A stretch of 64,000 nucleotides of DNA from Zerene cesonia (Eukaryota; Arthropoda; Insecta; Lepidoptera; Pieridae), in the NCBI RefSeq assembly GCF_012273895.1, contig NC_052128.1, positions 2,604,001 through 2,668,000 of the forward strand. Direction: 5' to 3'. The notes below the pieces were generated by a model. It searched no databases and was not told the origin of the DNA. It worked only from the letters and a program-made list of their open reading frames with translations. Below are positions 1 to 11,156 of the stretch, piece by piece. Numbering within the stretch: the stretch's first letter is position 1; each line of letters begins with the position of its first letter. Both the position numbers and the translations under genes were made by a program.

Positions 1-2500
1 TACACTGTGTGTGTCGGTAATGAAAACTGTTTCAAAATTCTTTCAAATAGAACATGGCGGACGATCCTGCGCACAATATTATTGAAAAAAAAAAACATAT
101 ATTTGTCGGTTGTGAGACCTGTTCATTAACGATGAAAGCTAGGTGTGTTTACGTACCTATAGAAAGTAGCTTAGCTTTAATAGAAGCGTCGTCCGGAGCA
201 AGAGTAATTACTTTGCGATAATATGATTAGTGTAGGTCTTATTCGCACGATTTGAATTAATGTATTCCAGTAATATAATCGCTTTTTGATGTATATGAGC
301 TGTAAGTATATTATTTATTTATAAGTTTTCCCATTTCTCTAATTTATGAGTCCACGGCAATGAGCGGTAAAGCATTTTTTTGTAATTTTATGTTCCCTTG
401 ATTGATATAAACCTAGCTACCCAAAACTATAAATCAAACTTAATATATATTTTACAATCTTTTAAGTTGGACAACAGCACAGGGTGGGAAAATTTTTATT
501 CAAATTATTCAGTAGTGTGGGGAGTTCATTGCAGAAGAACAATGTGACACGTAATTTATTATTTTAATTTAATTCACCCTTTATCAGACGTTTCAGTACT
601 CCTTCACTTTCCATACCCACATCTCTCTATGTTCTATGAATAAAATTATCTAACTAATCAATGTAACATTTTATTTATGTAACGCATATAAATATATAAA
701 TATATTTGGATAAAGAAAAAAGCTTGTGTAACTATAGCAAAAATAATTTCAGGACGTCTTAAAGCGGTAATAACTAATGCCAAAAGAAATATTTGGCAAA
801 TGACGTCTAGCGCCATAGCTTTCTCACACTGGAATTAGTATTGCTTTAAGGCGTCATGGTAACCTTAGTTGTATGCCTATGTCATGTAGGTAATCTGTAA
901 AATAGTTAAGGTTAAATATTGGAGTACTGTAAATATTTTATAAACCAATCATAAATATCGACCGCCTCCTTGGTACAGTGGTTAACGCGTGATCGTAGAA
1001 CCGAGGGGTCCTGGGATCACATCACGGTGGGGACGCACAAAAAAATATGTCTCGGTCTGGCAGGACACAGAAGGCTGATCACCTACTTGTCCGTAAAGAT
1101 AATCGATCAGTGAAACAGATGTACATCATCTGCCCCATACCCCACTAGGGGACACGGGACTTCGCTCTAATCATAAATATGTATACAGTTGTAATTACTG
1201 AAAACCGAACTACTAAGGAAAGTCTTCCTTTGCTTGGTCAATAACCTTTATCACTATAACGACTAAACAATTCTGGATATTGAATAGGGTTGGCACTTGT
1301 CACTAAAATTATAAAGAAAATACACACGAAATTAATTGAAATTGGTTATACTTTTTCCACTTAATTTTTTATGATGGAAATTTGTAAATATCGGATAGTA
1401 CTTTAAATCCTTACTATTATTACAAATGTGAATGTTCGTTTTGTTTGTTTGTCTATTTTACGTTGCAACAGGGTAGGATATGATTTTGTCCGCTGATAGT
1501 TAGGATGTTAGAGAGTGACATAGGCTACTTTTACCGCGGTGAAAGTTGAAACATCTAATCCTTATGGGAAGTTGTTTCGTATACACGAGCAATGTCACGG
1601 GCGGAATACTATTTGGGTAAGTACCCCTACTCCAAAAGCTTGAGGGTGTAAAGGTACTATAAAGATTTTGTTCTAGATTACACCTTACAAGCAGCAACCC
1701 TATCACTTAAACAGAGGGGCACAGGTGCGCGCTAGTTTAGGCATTCTAAGTGTATAGAGATCCGTATATGGGCCAGCTATGTTGTGCCAGGTGGCGTTTT
1801 ATTGTTTCATTTAGATATAAGATTCAATTTTGCAATAGGTGAAGTTACTTTACTAAAATACGTACCTACCTATATATTGAAGCACGTATTTACACGTGTA
1901 TTTTTTAATTTCGTATATTTCATATATTGGGAAACATGACGTGCATATAGCAGTTCTGTGATGTTGACGAATTTGGATTATTATCGAGCCGTAATGGACA
2001 TATTGCTAGCGTTGATTTCTTAATTTTTATAGACTTTTCAACTAATAATTCATTTAATATACCTAAAATATAATTACGTACACTATATTACAATGACACG
2101 TAAAAAAAGGAATTGTAAATGAATCCTCAGGGTAGGGTCGACCCAATTCGTGTCGAAATACACTTAAATTCGAATCCTGGATACGGATGCCGGGGGCGAT
2201 AGCCTTATTCGTACCAAAATATGCTCAAATACTTTTCTTATTACGAACACACACATCAATGAAATTACTGTTGCCAATAAGATCGAGGAAAAACGATACA
2301 ATAACAATTCATGATAATGACTCAAAGTCACGTTATGAAACGTGCAGAAATGTCGCCTGCGATTACCTTCGTTCATTGTTTGGACTGTTGTAATAAATCG
2401 TACTTTTAGAATTATCCATCGATTTGTAAGACAATTCGCTTCTAGTCATATAATGTATGAATATATTATAATGACCGCGAATTTGTAAAGGCCTCCCCAA
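1..2500. other. Intergenic or intronic, no gene seen
   Basis: AT-rich sequence without convincing coding potential in any frame. It contains a tRNA-like repeat (959-1172), a small imperfect inverted repeat (about 757-849) and a diverged Helitron-like fragment (about 1409-1735). Near the left edge, position 53 onward, there is an ATGGCGGACG motif, but no exon can be attached to it. Confidence 0.6.
959..1172 (+). repeat. tRNA-derived SINE-like repeat
   Basis: It begins with a pol III A-box-like string (TGGTACAGTGGTTAACGCG) followed at tRNA-like spacing by a degenerate B box (GGTCCTGGGATC). It ends with a GC-rich tail containing CCCCACTAGGGGACACGGG. This layout of a tRNA-like head and an unrelated tail is the usual SINE architecture; the tail resembles repeats I associate with Lepidoptera. 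Family name not assigned. Confidence 0.55.
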
Positions 2501-2502
2501 TA

Positions 2503-3653
2503 GACCGGGAGATGGTGACACATTTTACTAGGTCATTTGTACCAGTATGGCGGTTCTTCAGTGGTCTAATTACGTAANNNNNNNNNNNNNNNNNNNNNNN
2601 NNNNNNNNNNNNNNNNNNNNNNNNNNNNNNNNNNNNNNNNNNNNNNNNNNNNNNNNNNNNNNNNNNNNNNNNNNNNNNNNNNNNNNNNNNNNNNNNNNNN
2701 NNNNNNNNNNNNNNNNNNNNNNNNNNNNNNNNNNNNNNNNNNNNNNNNNNNNNNNNNNNNNNNNNNNNNNNNNNNNNNNNNNNNNNNNNNNNNNNNNNNN
2801 NNNNNNNNNNNNNNNNNNNNNNNNNNNNNNNNNNNNNNNNNNNNNNNNNNNNNNNNNNNNNNNNNNNNNNNNNNNNNNNNNNNNNNNNNNNNNNNNNNNN
2901 NNNNNNNNNNNNNNNNNNNNNNNNNNNNNNNNNNNNNNNNNNNNNNNNNNNNNNNNNNNNNNNNNNNNNNNNNNNNNNNNNNNNNNNNNNNNNNNNNNNN
3001 NNNNNNNNNNNNNNNNNNNNNNNNNNNNNNNNNNNNNNNNNNNNNNNNNNNNNNNNNNNNNNNNNNNNNNNNNNNNNNNNNNNNNNNNNNNNNNNNNNNN
3101 NNNNNNNNNNNNNNNNNNNNNNNNNNNNNNNNNNNNNNNNNNNNNNNNNNNNNNNNNNNNNNNNNNNNNNNNNNNNNNNNNNNNNNNNNNNNNNNNNNNN
3201 NNNNNNNNNNNNNNNNNNNNNNNNNNNNNNNNNNNNNNNNNNNNNNNNNNNNNNNNNNNNNNNNNNNNNNNNNNNNNNNNNNNNNNNNNNNNNNNNNNNN
3301 NNNNNNNNNNNNNNNNNNNNNNNNNNNNNNNNNNNNNNNNNNNNNNNNNNNNNNNNNNNNNNNNNNNNNNNNNNNNNNNNNNNNNNNNNNNNNNNNNNNN
3401 NNNNNNNNNNNNNNNNNNNNNNNNNNNNNNNNNNNNNNNNNNNNNNNNNNNNNNNNNNNNNNNNNNNNNNNNNNNNNNNNNNNNNNNNNNNNNNNNNNNN
3501 NNNNNNNNNNNNNNNNNNNNNNNNNNNNNNNNNNNNNNNNNNNNNNNNNNNNNNNNNNNNNNNNNNNNNNNNNNNNNTTTACGTAATTAGACCACTGAAG
3601 AACCGCCATACTGGTACAAATGACCTAGTAAAATGTGTCACCATCTCCCGGTC
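2503..3653. mobile_element. TIR element flanked by TA, interior in a gap
   Basis: Positions 2503-2577 reappear as an essentially perfect reverse complement at 3578-3653. Both outer ends start GACCGGGAGATGG, and a TA dinucleotide lies directly outside each end (2501-2502 and 3654-3655), as expected for a Tc1/mariner-type TA target duplication. The interior is a 1,000-N gap (2578-3577), so the transposase, if any, is unseen and the size is nominal. A simple palindrome assembled around a gap is the alternative. Confidence 0.6.
2578..3577. other. Assembly gap (1,000 N)
   Basis: Run of exactly 1,000 N, hence a placeholder rather than a measured length. It lies between two inverted arms, a structure that often breaks assemblies. 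Confidence 0.99.
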
Positions 3654-4484
3654 TACAATATACTAATACGTAATAAGTAGGTAACGGTAACGTATCGTTT
3701 TTAACAAATTAACGAAACTAATATTTTAAATCGAACTCACATATACGTTACACACACACACACACACACACATCGAAAGACTTTGAAAAATAATATCGTA
3801 TAGCATGTCATGACATAATGTTTGCATATGTATCTACAGAGATGTATGAGTAAATGGTGTATGTACGTAGTGCATTCACGTTTCGCTGATTCGCTGTATA
3901 ACACAATTATATCATAAAAGTGGGCTATATGAACTAGAATATAATCCAGACATAAAGACTCGAGTTCTATTAAGAAATATTTCTTCACTAAATACAACAA
4001 CTAGGTAAATTATATCTTGAAAAATCGTCTCAACAGCAAGAACATCGTTTCCTCTTAACATCCGTTTTTTATCCTTGTAACGAGAATCAGGAACAACGCA
4101 AAACGTCCGCAAAACAATGCTTCTACGAAATTGCATCGGCTATGAAACAATTATGTCGCAGATGCAATTCAATGTCACGCCATTGTGTCGTGATCATGGG
4201 GTTTTTTATAGTCTTTCTCGTTATTGTAAACAACCATCACGCATAATTTAATATCCTAATCACATGCTTCTGTGACCGTGCGTCGTCGTACTGTGAGAAG
4301 GTAATTGATAAACGAAATACTGTAGTAAAAATATTGTTAAGGAATTGAGATTTTTACTCTAGGAGGCTGAGTAAGCCCCATCGCCCATAAAAAATTTGAA
4401 TAATATCGATACATGTTTTTTATTAACTCGACAATGAAAGGCAAAACTTTTTATTTGAACACGCTTTTATTAGATTTATCTGTA

Positions 4485-4575
4485 TGTTTTTTTTTGACTA
4501 TGTATGGGCGGTGGCAGCGTTTGTCATCAGGCGACCCACAAGCTCCTTCTCCGACAATGACATTAAAAGAGACAC
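4485..4575. repeat. Fragment of a lepidopteran interspersed repeat
   Basis: The string ATGGGCGGTGGCAGCG...CATCAGGCGACCCAC matches one end of the repeat seen complete at 6251-6582 (there in the opposite direction, GGTTCGCCCGATGG...CACCGCCCATG). Only about 90 bases of it are present. Confidence 0.45.
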
Positions 4576-5229
4576 CCATTAATACAAGTATACTTCAATT
4601 TTACATTCGCTTATCTTTACTTTTCAATTGCGTTTTAGTTATGTCTCGTTGCATAATTAATTAGTAGTTTATTGACTTGGTAATTGAAATTTACACGTGT
4701 GCTTTATAACGTTTTCTATTGAATGAATCAAAAGCGCATTAATTAAATTAAATAAACAATCTATATCTACAATGTCTGCAAGAAATAACTATGTATATTA
4801 TTACTACTAAAACACTAATACTATTAGTATAAATAAACACTCAAAAAGATCTTTGTAACTTAGTTCACATTCCCAAATCTAAGAATTAAACACGTCAGAT
4901 ACACTTCAACTTAGTCTGGATTGCGGGTGTATTTGCATTAAATTGTTTAACCAATTCAGAATTTCCTCGAATGAATGCTCCAATTTCATATTACGATATG
5001 AATATTCATATAGGTTTACCTTACTAAGAAAATGCTCGAGATGATTTGAGTAAATGACCCCTAATTCAATTATCTGTCTACTGCGAACAACCTTGAATAA
5101 ATCCAGGGTTGTCTTTTTCTACAAAATCACACTTCACACTAATCACATAAATATGATAGTTTCTTTGTTTGTCGGTCAATCGCGCTGAAACTTCTAAACG
5201 GATTTTGATGGAATCCTACTTTCTACTAA

Positions 5230-5429
5230 TCCTACTAATATTATAAATGCGAAAGTTTGTAAAGATGTGTATGTGTTTGTTGCTCTTTCACGCAAAAACT
5301 TCTGGACCGATTGCAATGAAATTTGGTACGTAGACAGCTGGACAACTGGAATAACATGTAGGCAACTTTTTATCCCGATATTCCTACGGGATACGGACTT
5401 ATGCGGGTGAAACCGCGGGGCACAGCTAG
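5230..5429 (+). mobile_element. Short non-autonomous Helitron
   Basis: Starts TCCTACTAATATTATAAATG and ends with a GC-rich inverted repeat (GGGTGAAACCGCGGGGC) followed by ACAGCTAG. It is flanked by A on the left and T on the right, the A/T insertion habit of Helitrons, with no target duplication. The same consensus recurs in the window at 52,314-52,517 and reversed at 6177-6703. It carries no protein and must have been moved by an autonomous Helitron elsewhere. Confidence 0.8.
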
Positions 5430-5789
5430 TTTGGTATACGGACAGGGTATGAGCTGACTTGGGTGATAGGATTCTTTTTATCCCGATTAAATGCCCTCTT
5501 GGGATAAAACAGAAATCTTGATATCTGGGCGGAGCCGGAACGAGCGTCTAGTAAAAATAAAACACAGATTGACATCATATGGAATGGCTATCTCAACGAA
5601 ACGTTTCGAAATACCATAATCATACGTAAAGTGAAAAGAAGTGAAATTTTTCTAATTTAAGTAAATACCTAAATAGTTGAAGGTACTCGTTAATTTAAAA
5701 TGTGTAATTTACTCAGGTTTACAATACAATTATTCAAAGAATTATTATATTTAGTAACAAATATTTGAAAATATTTAAAGAGACAAAAG

Positions 5790-5835
5790 TCGATCATGAG
5801 GCCGGATTCGAACCCGGCTCACCGCCCATGAATAC
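5790..5835 (-). repeat. tRNA-derived SINE-like fragment
   Basis: On the minus strand a perfect T-arm-like palindrome around GGGTTCGAATCC is followed by GGCCTCATGATC. The same 3' layout recurs at 14,041-14,100 and 51,875-51,965, pointing to one family of tRNA-derived repeats. No intact tRNA can be folded here. Confidence 0.45.
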
Positions 5836-6176
5836 AATATTATTGTTGAATATGTGGTAACCCTGATTATGACCCAATTGTGTAAATGGCGAGTCATTTT
5901 ATAGTGCAAATATTGAATTTGCTTATTGTTTAACTTCGTCAATAATTCTATTATTCATGATGTTACCAAACCAAACTAATAAATTGTTCCTTTGTTTAAG
6001 GATCCGGGCAATAGCAAGTATTTATAAAGCTCATGTTTTATTTTAATGTATGAGCTATATTATTGTATAGTTTCATTGAAATCCATTCAGTAGTGTTTAC
6101 GTAATGTTAAAGTTTTTACGTAAAAGAGTATCAAACATCCAAATATCCATACTTACAAACTTTGGCGTTTATAATA

Positions 6177-6703
6177 CTAGCTGCGCTCCGCGGTTTCACC
6201 CGCGTACAGTCTGTATCCCGTAGGAATATCGTAATAAAAAGTTTCCTATGTATTTTTTTTTTATGTCATAGTGGACAACTGAGCTGGTGGTTCGCCCGAT
6301 GGTAAGCGATCACCACCGCCCATGAATATTTGCAAAGGTAGGGCCTCTGCGAATGCGCTGCCCGCTTTTTTGGGGTAAGGGAAAAGGAATGGATTAACGA
6401 CTGGAAAGAAGGAATGGACTGGGACAGGTGAGGAAAAGGAAACGGGCCTCCGGCTCCCCCACTCACCGTACGAAACACAGTGGCATGCCACTATTTCACG
6501 CCGGTTTTCTGTGGGGGTGTGGTACTTCCTCGGTGCGAGCTGGCCCAATTCGTGCCGAAGCGTGCTCGACTCCCACAATAAAATTCCAGTTATCCAGCTA
6601 TTTACGTACCAAATGTCATTACAACCGTTTCATTAGTTTTTGTGTGAAAGAGTAACAAACATACACACATCCTTACAAACTCGCATTTATAATATTAATA
6701 GGA
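6177..6703 (-). mobile_element. Helitron copy interrupted by another repeat
   Basis: Reverse-oriented copy of the Helitron at 5230. Its CTAG terminus is at 6177-6180 and its TC start at 6702-6703. The body matches as two blocks (6177-about 6250 and about 6583-6703), split by a 330-bp unrelated repeat. This fixes the order of events: Helitron first, repeat second. Confidence 0.75.
6251..6582. repeat. Lepidopteran interspersed repeat inside a Helitron
   Basis: A block containing GAGCTGGTGGTTCGCCCG at one end and the core GTGGGGGTGTGGTACTTCC at the other. The same core recurs at 11,930-12,030 and 13,121-13,385; the GGTTCGCCCG end recurs at 12,125-12,280, 44,985-45,060 and reversed at 62,215-62,410. 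No pol III boxes or coding sequence were recognised, so I leave the class open (retroposed fragment or MITE). Confidence 0.6.
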
Positions 6704-7280
6704 TAGGAAGTAGGATTAAGTAGAAGTCGCAGGTAAAATAAGATATACTTCATGAGACTGTATGTATGACTGCATACATGGCATGTAATGAATCGTCACG
6801 GTCAATGTTATACGATGTATACACATTATTTCTGTGTGTGTGAGTGTGTGTTTGTATGCCTTCTTGTCTTCGAAGTAACGCACAATTTTTGTCACGTAAA
6901 AATACAGAACACTTTTTATGGTAATAAGTTAAGGTTAAATAAACTATATGATCGTGTTTACAATTAACCAGACTTATGTACATGAAAGAGATATTAAAGT
7001 AACAACTATAAGATTATATTTGACTTTCGTGTTAATAAATATTACTGGTAAAATTATTTGATTCGCCGCTTTTACTATGTGGACACTGTATACAGGATGT
7101 TTCCTTAAGCAGTGAGTAATAGGAAAGCTAACCTGAGTTGATGATTCAGTTTGCTGTCATTCATTCATCCGCCGGTCTAGGGAAATGTACCGTTGTTATT
7201 AAGTTCTTTTTTTTTGGTTTTCGAAAACTAACAATATTTTGTGATAATCTAATTATATTGACGTGGGTACAGTGTGTTGT

Positions 7281-7336
7281 TTTATTTCAGATTGGTAGAT
7301 AAAAATGTGAAATTTTATCTACCAATCTGAAATAAA
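7281..7336. repeat. Perfect 24-bp hairpin
   Basis: Positions 7281-7304 and 7313-7336 are exact reverse complements separated by the 8-base loop ATGTGAAA. The arm starts TTTATTTCAGATTGG. No flanking element or coding frame explains it. It could be a foldback mutation, a tiny MITE, or a transcribed hairpin. Confidence 0.7.
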
Positions 7337-10034
7337 TAGATATTTAGATTTGTTTTTTTTACTCCTATATAGAATATTGTAGTTAACCTCGACTATATTT
7401 GCTAATGGTTAGACAATATTGGCTCGAAATAATTTAAAACGGAATTTAAGTTGGAGAGGTCATAAATGAAGGTTTGTAGGTACGTATAAATGTTAACGGA
7501 TTTCTTAATCATATATTTTGTTTTCAATACCTCCTAAAGTTATAAATGCGAAAGTAACTCTGTTTGACTGTCTTTCATTCACGTCTAAGCCACTGATATG
7601 ATTTGCATGAAGTTTGGTTTTACAATAGTTTGTAACCCGAGAAAGGATATAGCATAGGTTTCATCCCGAAATATCCGTGGAAATGGAAATAATGCTGGTG
7701 AAACCCCGGGATACATATTTTCGTTTGACCCGGACGAAACCGAGGACTCAACGCTTATAAACATTATTATAATCTTAACAGGTTTTAATTTGTTCTTTTT
7801 TAATTAAATTCGTCTCCAGTTTGTTATTTTTATATTTTTTTGTAACAGTTACAACTGATAAAATTTACCTTTCAGTTTTTATCAATGTTTTATTTTAGGG
7901 ACCCGATCTCCCTTGACACCCTTGACATTATATATATTTGTTTTGTTAATTTGTTTTTTGTATAAATCGAATAAAAAATGGAGGTCTATATAAACTTATA
8001 AGAGCAGATACTCTCTTACGTCTTAAATTAAGACGAATGAAAAACTATCATAAAAATTTACAATAAAAACTAGTAATTGAAACCGTATAACCTTAAAAAT
8101 CAGAACGATGTTCGCTCGTCCATAGAAATTACTCATTTCACGGACTTTACTATGATATTAAACTCACTCATTTATATTAAAACTCTGTTCGTTTAGAGTA
8201 CTGTTATCGGCGTTGATTGGGTGCGAGTCGAAATCTTTAACAGTTTCAATGCAAGGCGTTTGTTAAATATATTTATGATTGCGTGTACTGAAAATTATCA
8301 GTTTGCCCCGGGTTAGCTTGTGGTACATATATAGCCTATGTCGCTCCGTGAAGTTGCAGCTGCTAATCGTGAAGGAATTATTGAAATCGGTCCAGTGGTG
8401 ATTGCGTGAAAACTTTGCAAGCATACAATAATATACAAAGTTGTGTCGAGTTGTTTGAATCCAGTGCAGTGTTTACCTAAAAGTTGTTTAGAGTTTTATG
8501 GATTCTGAAATACGTAGGTGGGATGTATTCAAGTTATTTTTTAAAAAGAATAAGATCAAACGTTTTCAATCTAAGATTCGGTGATTAATATATGTAGTTT
8601 TTTGTAGTCATTATCCTAAGAAACGCGAAAGTTTGTAAGAATGTAACTTCTTTTGGGATCAGTATGAAATTTGGTGTAGAGGTAGATTATAGCCTGGCTC
8701 CAGTTAGTTATTGATAAATCGACTGAGTTTTACTTGAATTTTTACTTGATTTTATTAATTTCATGTGAATGAAATATCACCAAATAGTATGGCTATAACG
8801 TAGCCGAGGATGAAAAATTCCTTTCTGCGTGAAAAAAATATGTTAATTTATAACCTTGTATATATACATTACATCTCTCAGACAAAAAATTAATCAAACA
8901 TTTGTCATTGACTTGCATGAAACTGCGTATATTATACGTAATACTTAATTTTTTTCGTTAAACGCACATTTGTTTGTATGCCGTCATTACAGTTTAAGAT
9001 ATGTAATCAAAACGATGTCTCTCATTGTATGTTTTATGACAACTGTTTAAAAATAATCATAGTCTATGAATGCATAAGTATACCCATATAAAGATTTTTC
9101 TTGTTTCTTGTATTCCAACAGACTGCTCATTGTATTTGTTATTTTCTTAATTATAGAGCCATTATTAAACTATATTTCGTTATTCAACTATAGCATGAGT
9201 TAGAACGTCAATGCATAATGGACCTGAATTAAATGTTTTAAATATTGCTTCGTTTAAATTTTGTAACCTATTATAACTAGCGTTCTAAAAGGAAGTTTGT
9301 GAAACTTTATTCGAAATTCGATTAACGAAAAAGCATACAAAAAATCGTTATTAATATAATATTTTATTAAAAGTATACCATTTATTTATAACTATTTCAT
9401 TATAAATTTGCTAATAGTTGCAGTTTTCTTCCATTATTATTGTATTATGTTGCACAATAATGAATAATTCATAGGTATTTATTAATGGTTATTATTTACT
9501 AATGAATGGTTAACTAATTAAAAGTATCGTCAAACAATAGTGTTAAACAATCTTTTAGAATAGGTATACATATATTTTGTTCACATAGTAATGCTCTTCG
9601 GTTTTAATGCAGTAGATTTTATATACAGCAATTGTGAAAGGACTCCAAGTGTATATATAGCTATACAGTGTATAAATAGGGTGAAAAAATACAAGTGTGT
9701 ATGACCACGGTTGGTGAAGGTTTTATTACCATTAAAATAAAAACGTTATTATGAAAGTATCTCGTATGATATTTGATGGAATCAAAAATCTCACAATTTA
9801 AAGACTCACAGACACCCAATCTGAAAATAGAATATAATAGGTTGATAGATTTATAAAGAACTGTGCAAAAATGTATTCTAATCGTAATCTTCGAAAAGTA
9901 TTATTATTTATTAACTGTATCGTGGTTTATCTGGATGCGCCTCGGATTTTACCCTTACGTGACGATATGATAGCGTTACCATAGTTTTGATATTATCTAG
10001 GAATATGTAATAATCTATACTAATATTATAAATA

Positions 10035-10614
10035 CAGTGAAACCTGGTTAAGTGAGACATCAAGGGACCTGCAATGTCGTTTCACTTATAGAGGTATTCC
10101 ACTTACCCAGTGTCTCAGATATACAGGTATTAATAAATATCTGTCTCATTTACAGAGGGTTCCATTAATAGAGGTCTCTTCGCGTGTCTTCCCACTTTCA
10201 TAAACGGATATTAACTTCAGTTTTTCACGTAATGATAACGATTGTAGCTTTCGTTTTGACATTTTTCAAATAAACATTTGTATGATAGTAAAGCGAAACT
10301 AAAACTGAAGGTAATTGAAGGTCAAAATTTGTACTTACGTACTTGGAATTGCGTGTGGAATTTGTGGGTAGAATAAGAATGAGTAAACAAACAAAGTTAT
10401 CTCAGTTACAGAGGTTTATGCATATAAAATTTACTCGCTGTCTCAATTATAGAGGTAACTATGATGATAAATCGAAAGAACAAATCCCAGATATAGAGGT
10501 TTACCTCGTCCCACTAACAGAGGTAATTCAGTGCCAAAGTGTTGGGACCTCAGCATGAGTTCCAGTTACGGAGGTTTCTCACTTATCCAGGTCCCACTTA
10601 ACCAAGTTTTACTG
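10035..10614. mobile_element. TA-flanked MITE with internal TAYAGAGGT repeats
   Basis: A 580-bp element begins CAGTGAAACCTGGTTAAGTG and ends with the near inverse (CACTTAACCAAGTTTTACTG), with TA directly outside both ends (10,033-10,034 and 10,615-10,616). This is the layout of pogo/Tigger-type Tc1-mariner relatives. Internally, variants of TAYAGAGGT occur at 10,087, 10,122, 10,151, 10,167, 10,407, 10,448, 10,492, 10,516, 10,567 and 10,584, mostly in one orientation. The open frame across 10,343-10,558 runs through these repeats and I do not regard it as a gene. The element sits inside an older Helitron-like repeat (CTAATATTATAAA just to its left). Confidence 0.75.
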
Positions 10615-11156
10615 TAGTTACTGTGTCGGTCCATCTGTGTCTCTGTCTATCTGTCTGTCTCTTCACGCCTAAACCACTGAATCCAACCTACCCGATAAAT
10701 GACATGCTCAATGCAAGCAGGACCACATAGCGCTTACTTGATCGTACAATGAAGATTTATAAATAACTATATAATATATACTAGCTGTACCCGCGACTTC
10801 GTTCGCATTTGTCAATAAATATTTAGATTGACTTTCACCCCTCCATTGCCCTCAGACACCATATCGATTTCCGGGATGAAAAGTAAATAAAATCTTTCCT
10901 CGTATTAGGTGCTATAACCATACCAAGTTTCATCAAAATCCGTTCAGTAGTTTCTGCGTGATTTTCATTCGAGATACAGACAGACGGACAGACAATTTTA
11001 TAAATTGCATTTTATTTTTATAAAACGACCCACAATTTTTTTTTTTTCTAAATATCTTCAATGTACAGAATTTAGCCCCGTTCATTTTTATTATAGTATA
11101 GAAAATGGTGTGTTAGTTATTTTATGAAGTTTATGATAGATAATTTTTCGTTACAG

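Larger units (their letters stand above)
3654..11156. other. Gene-free stretch upstream of the tetraspan exons
   Basis: No exon-like GC-richer block with open frame and splice sites was found. It contains a CA microsatellite (about 3750-3771), Helitron copies (5230-5429; 6177-6703; diverged pieces near 7535-7715, 8285-8440 and 10,775-10,990), a tRNA-like repeat (about 5790-5830), a 24-bp hairpin (7281-7336) and a MITE (10,035-10,614). Part of it is probably the intron preceding the tetraspan exon at 11,157, since that exon opens with an acceptor site. Confidence 0.6.

Noticed and set aside
2547..3609. Long open frames on both strands through 2.5-3.6 kb, and similar ones over the other gaps
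   Set aside because: They consist of N; only a few residues at each end are real sequence.
10343..10558. 71-codon ORF with repeated peptide pattern
   Set aside because: It is a translation of the repeated TAYAGAGGT motifs of a MITE, without homology to a protein.
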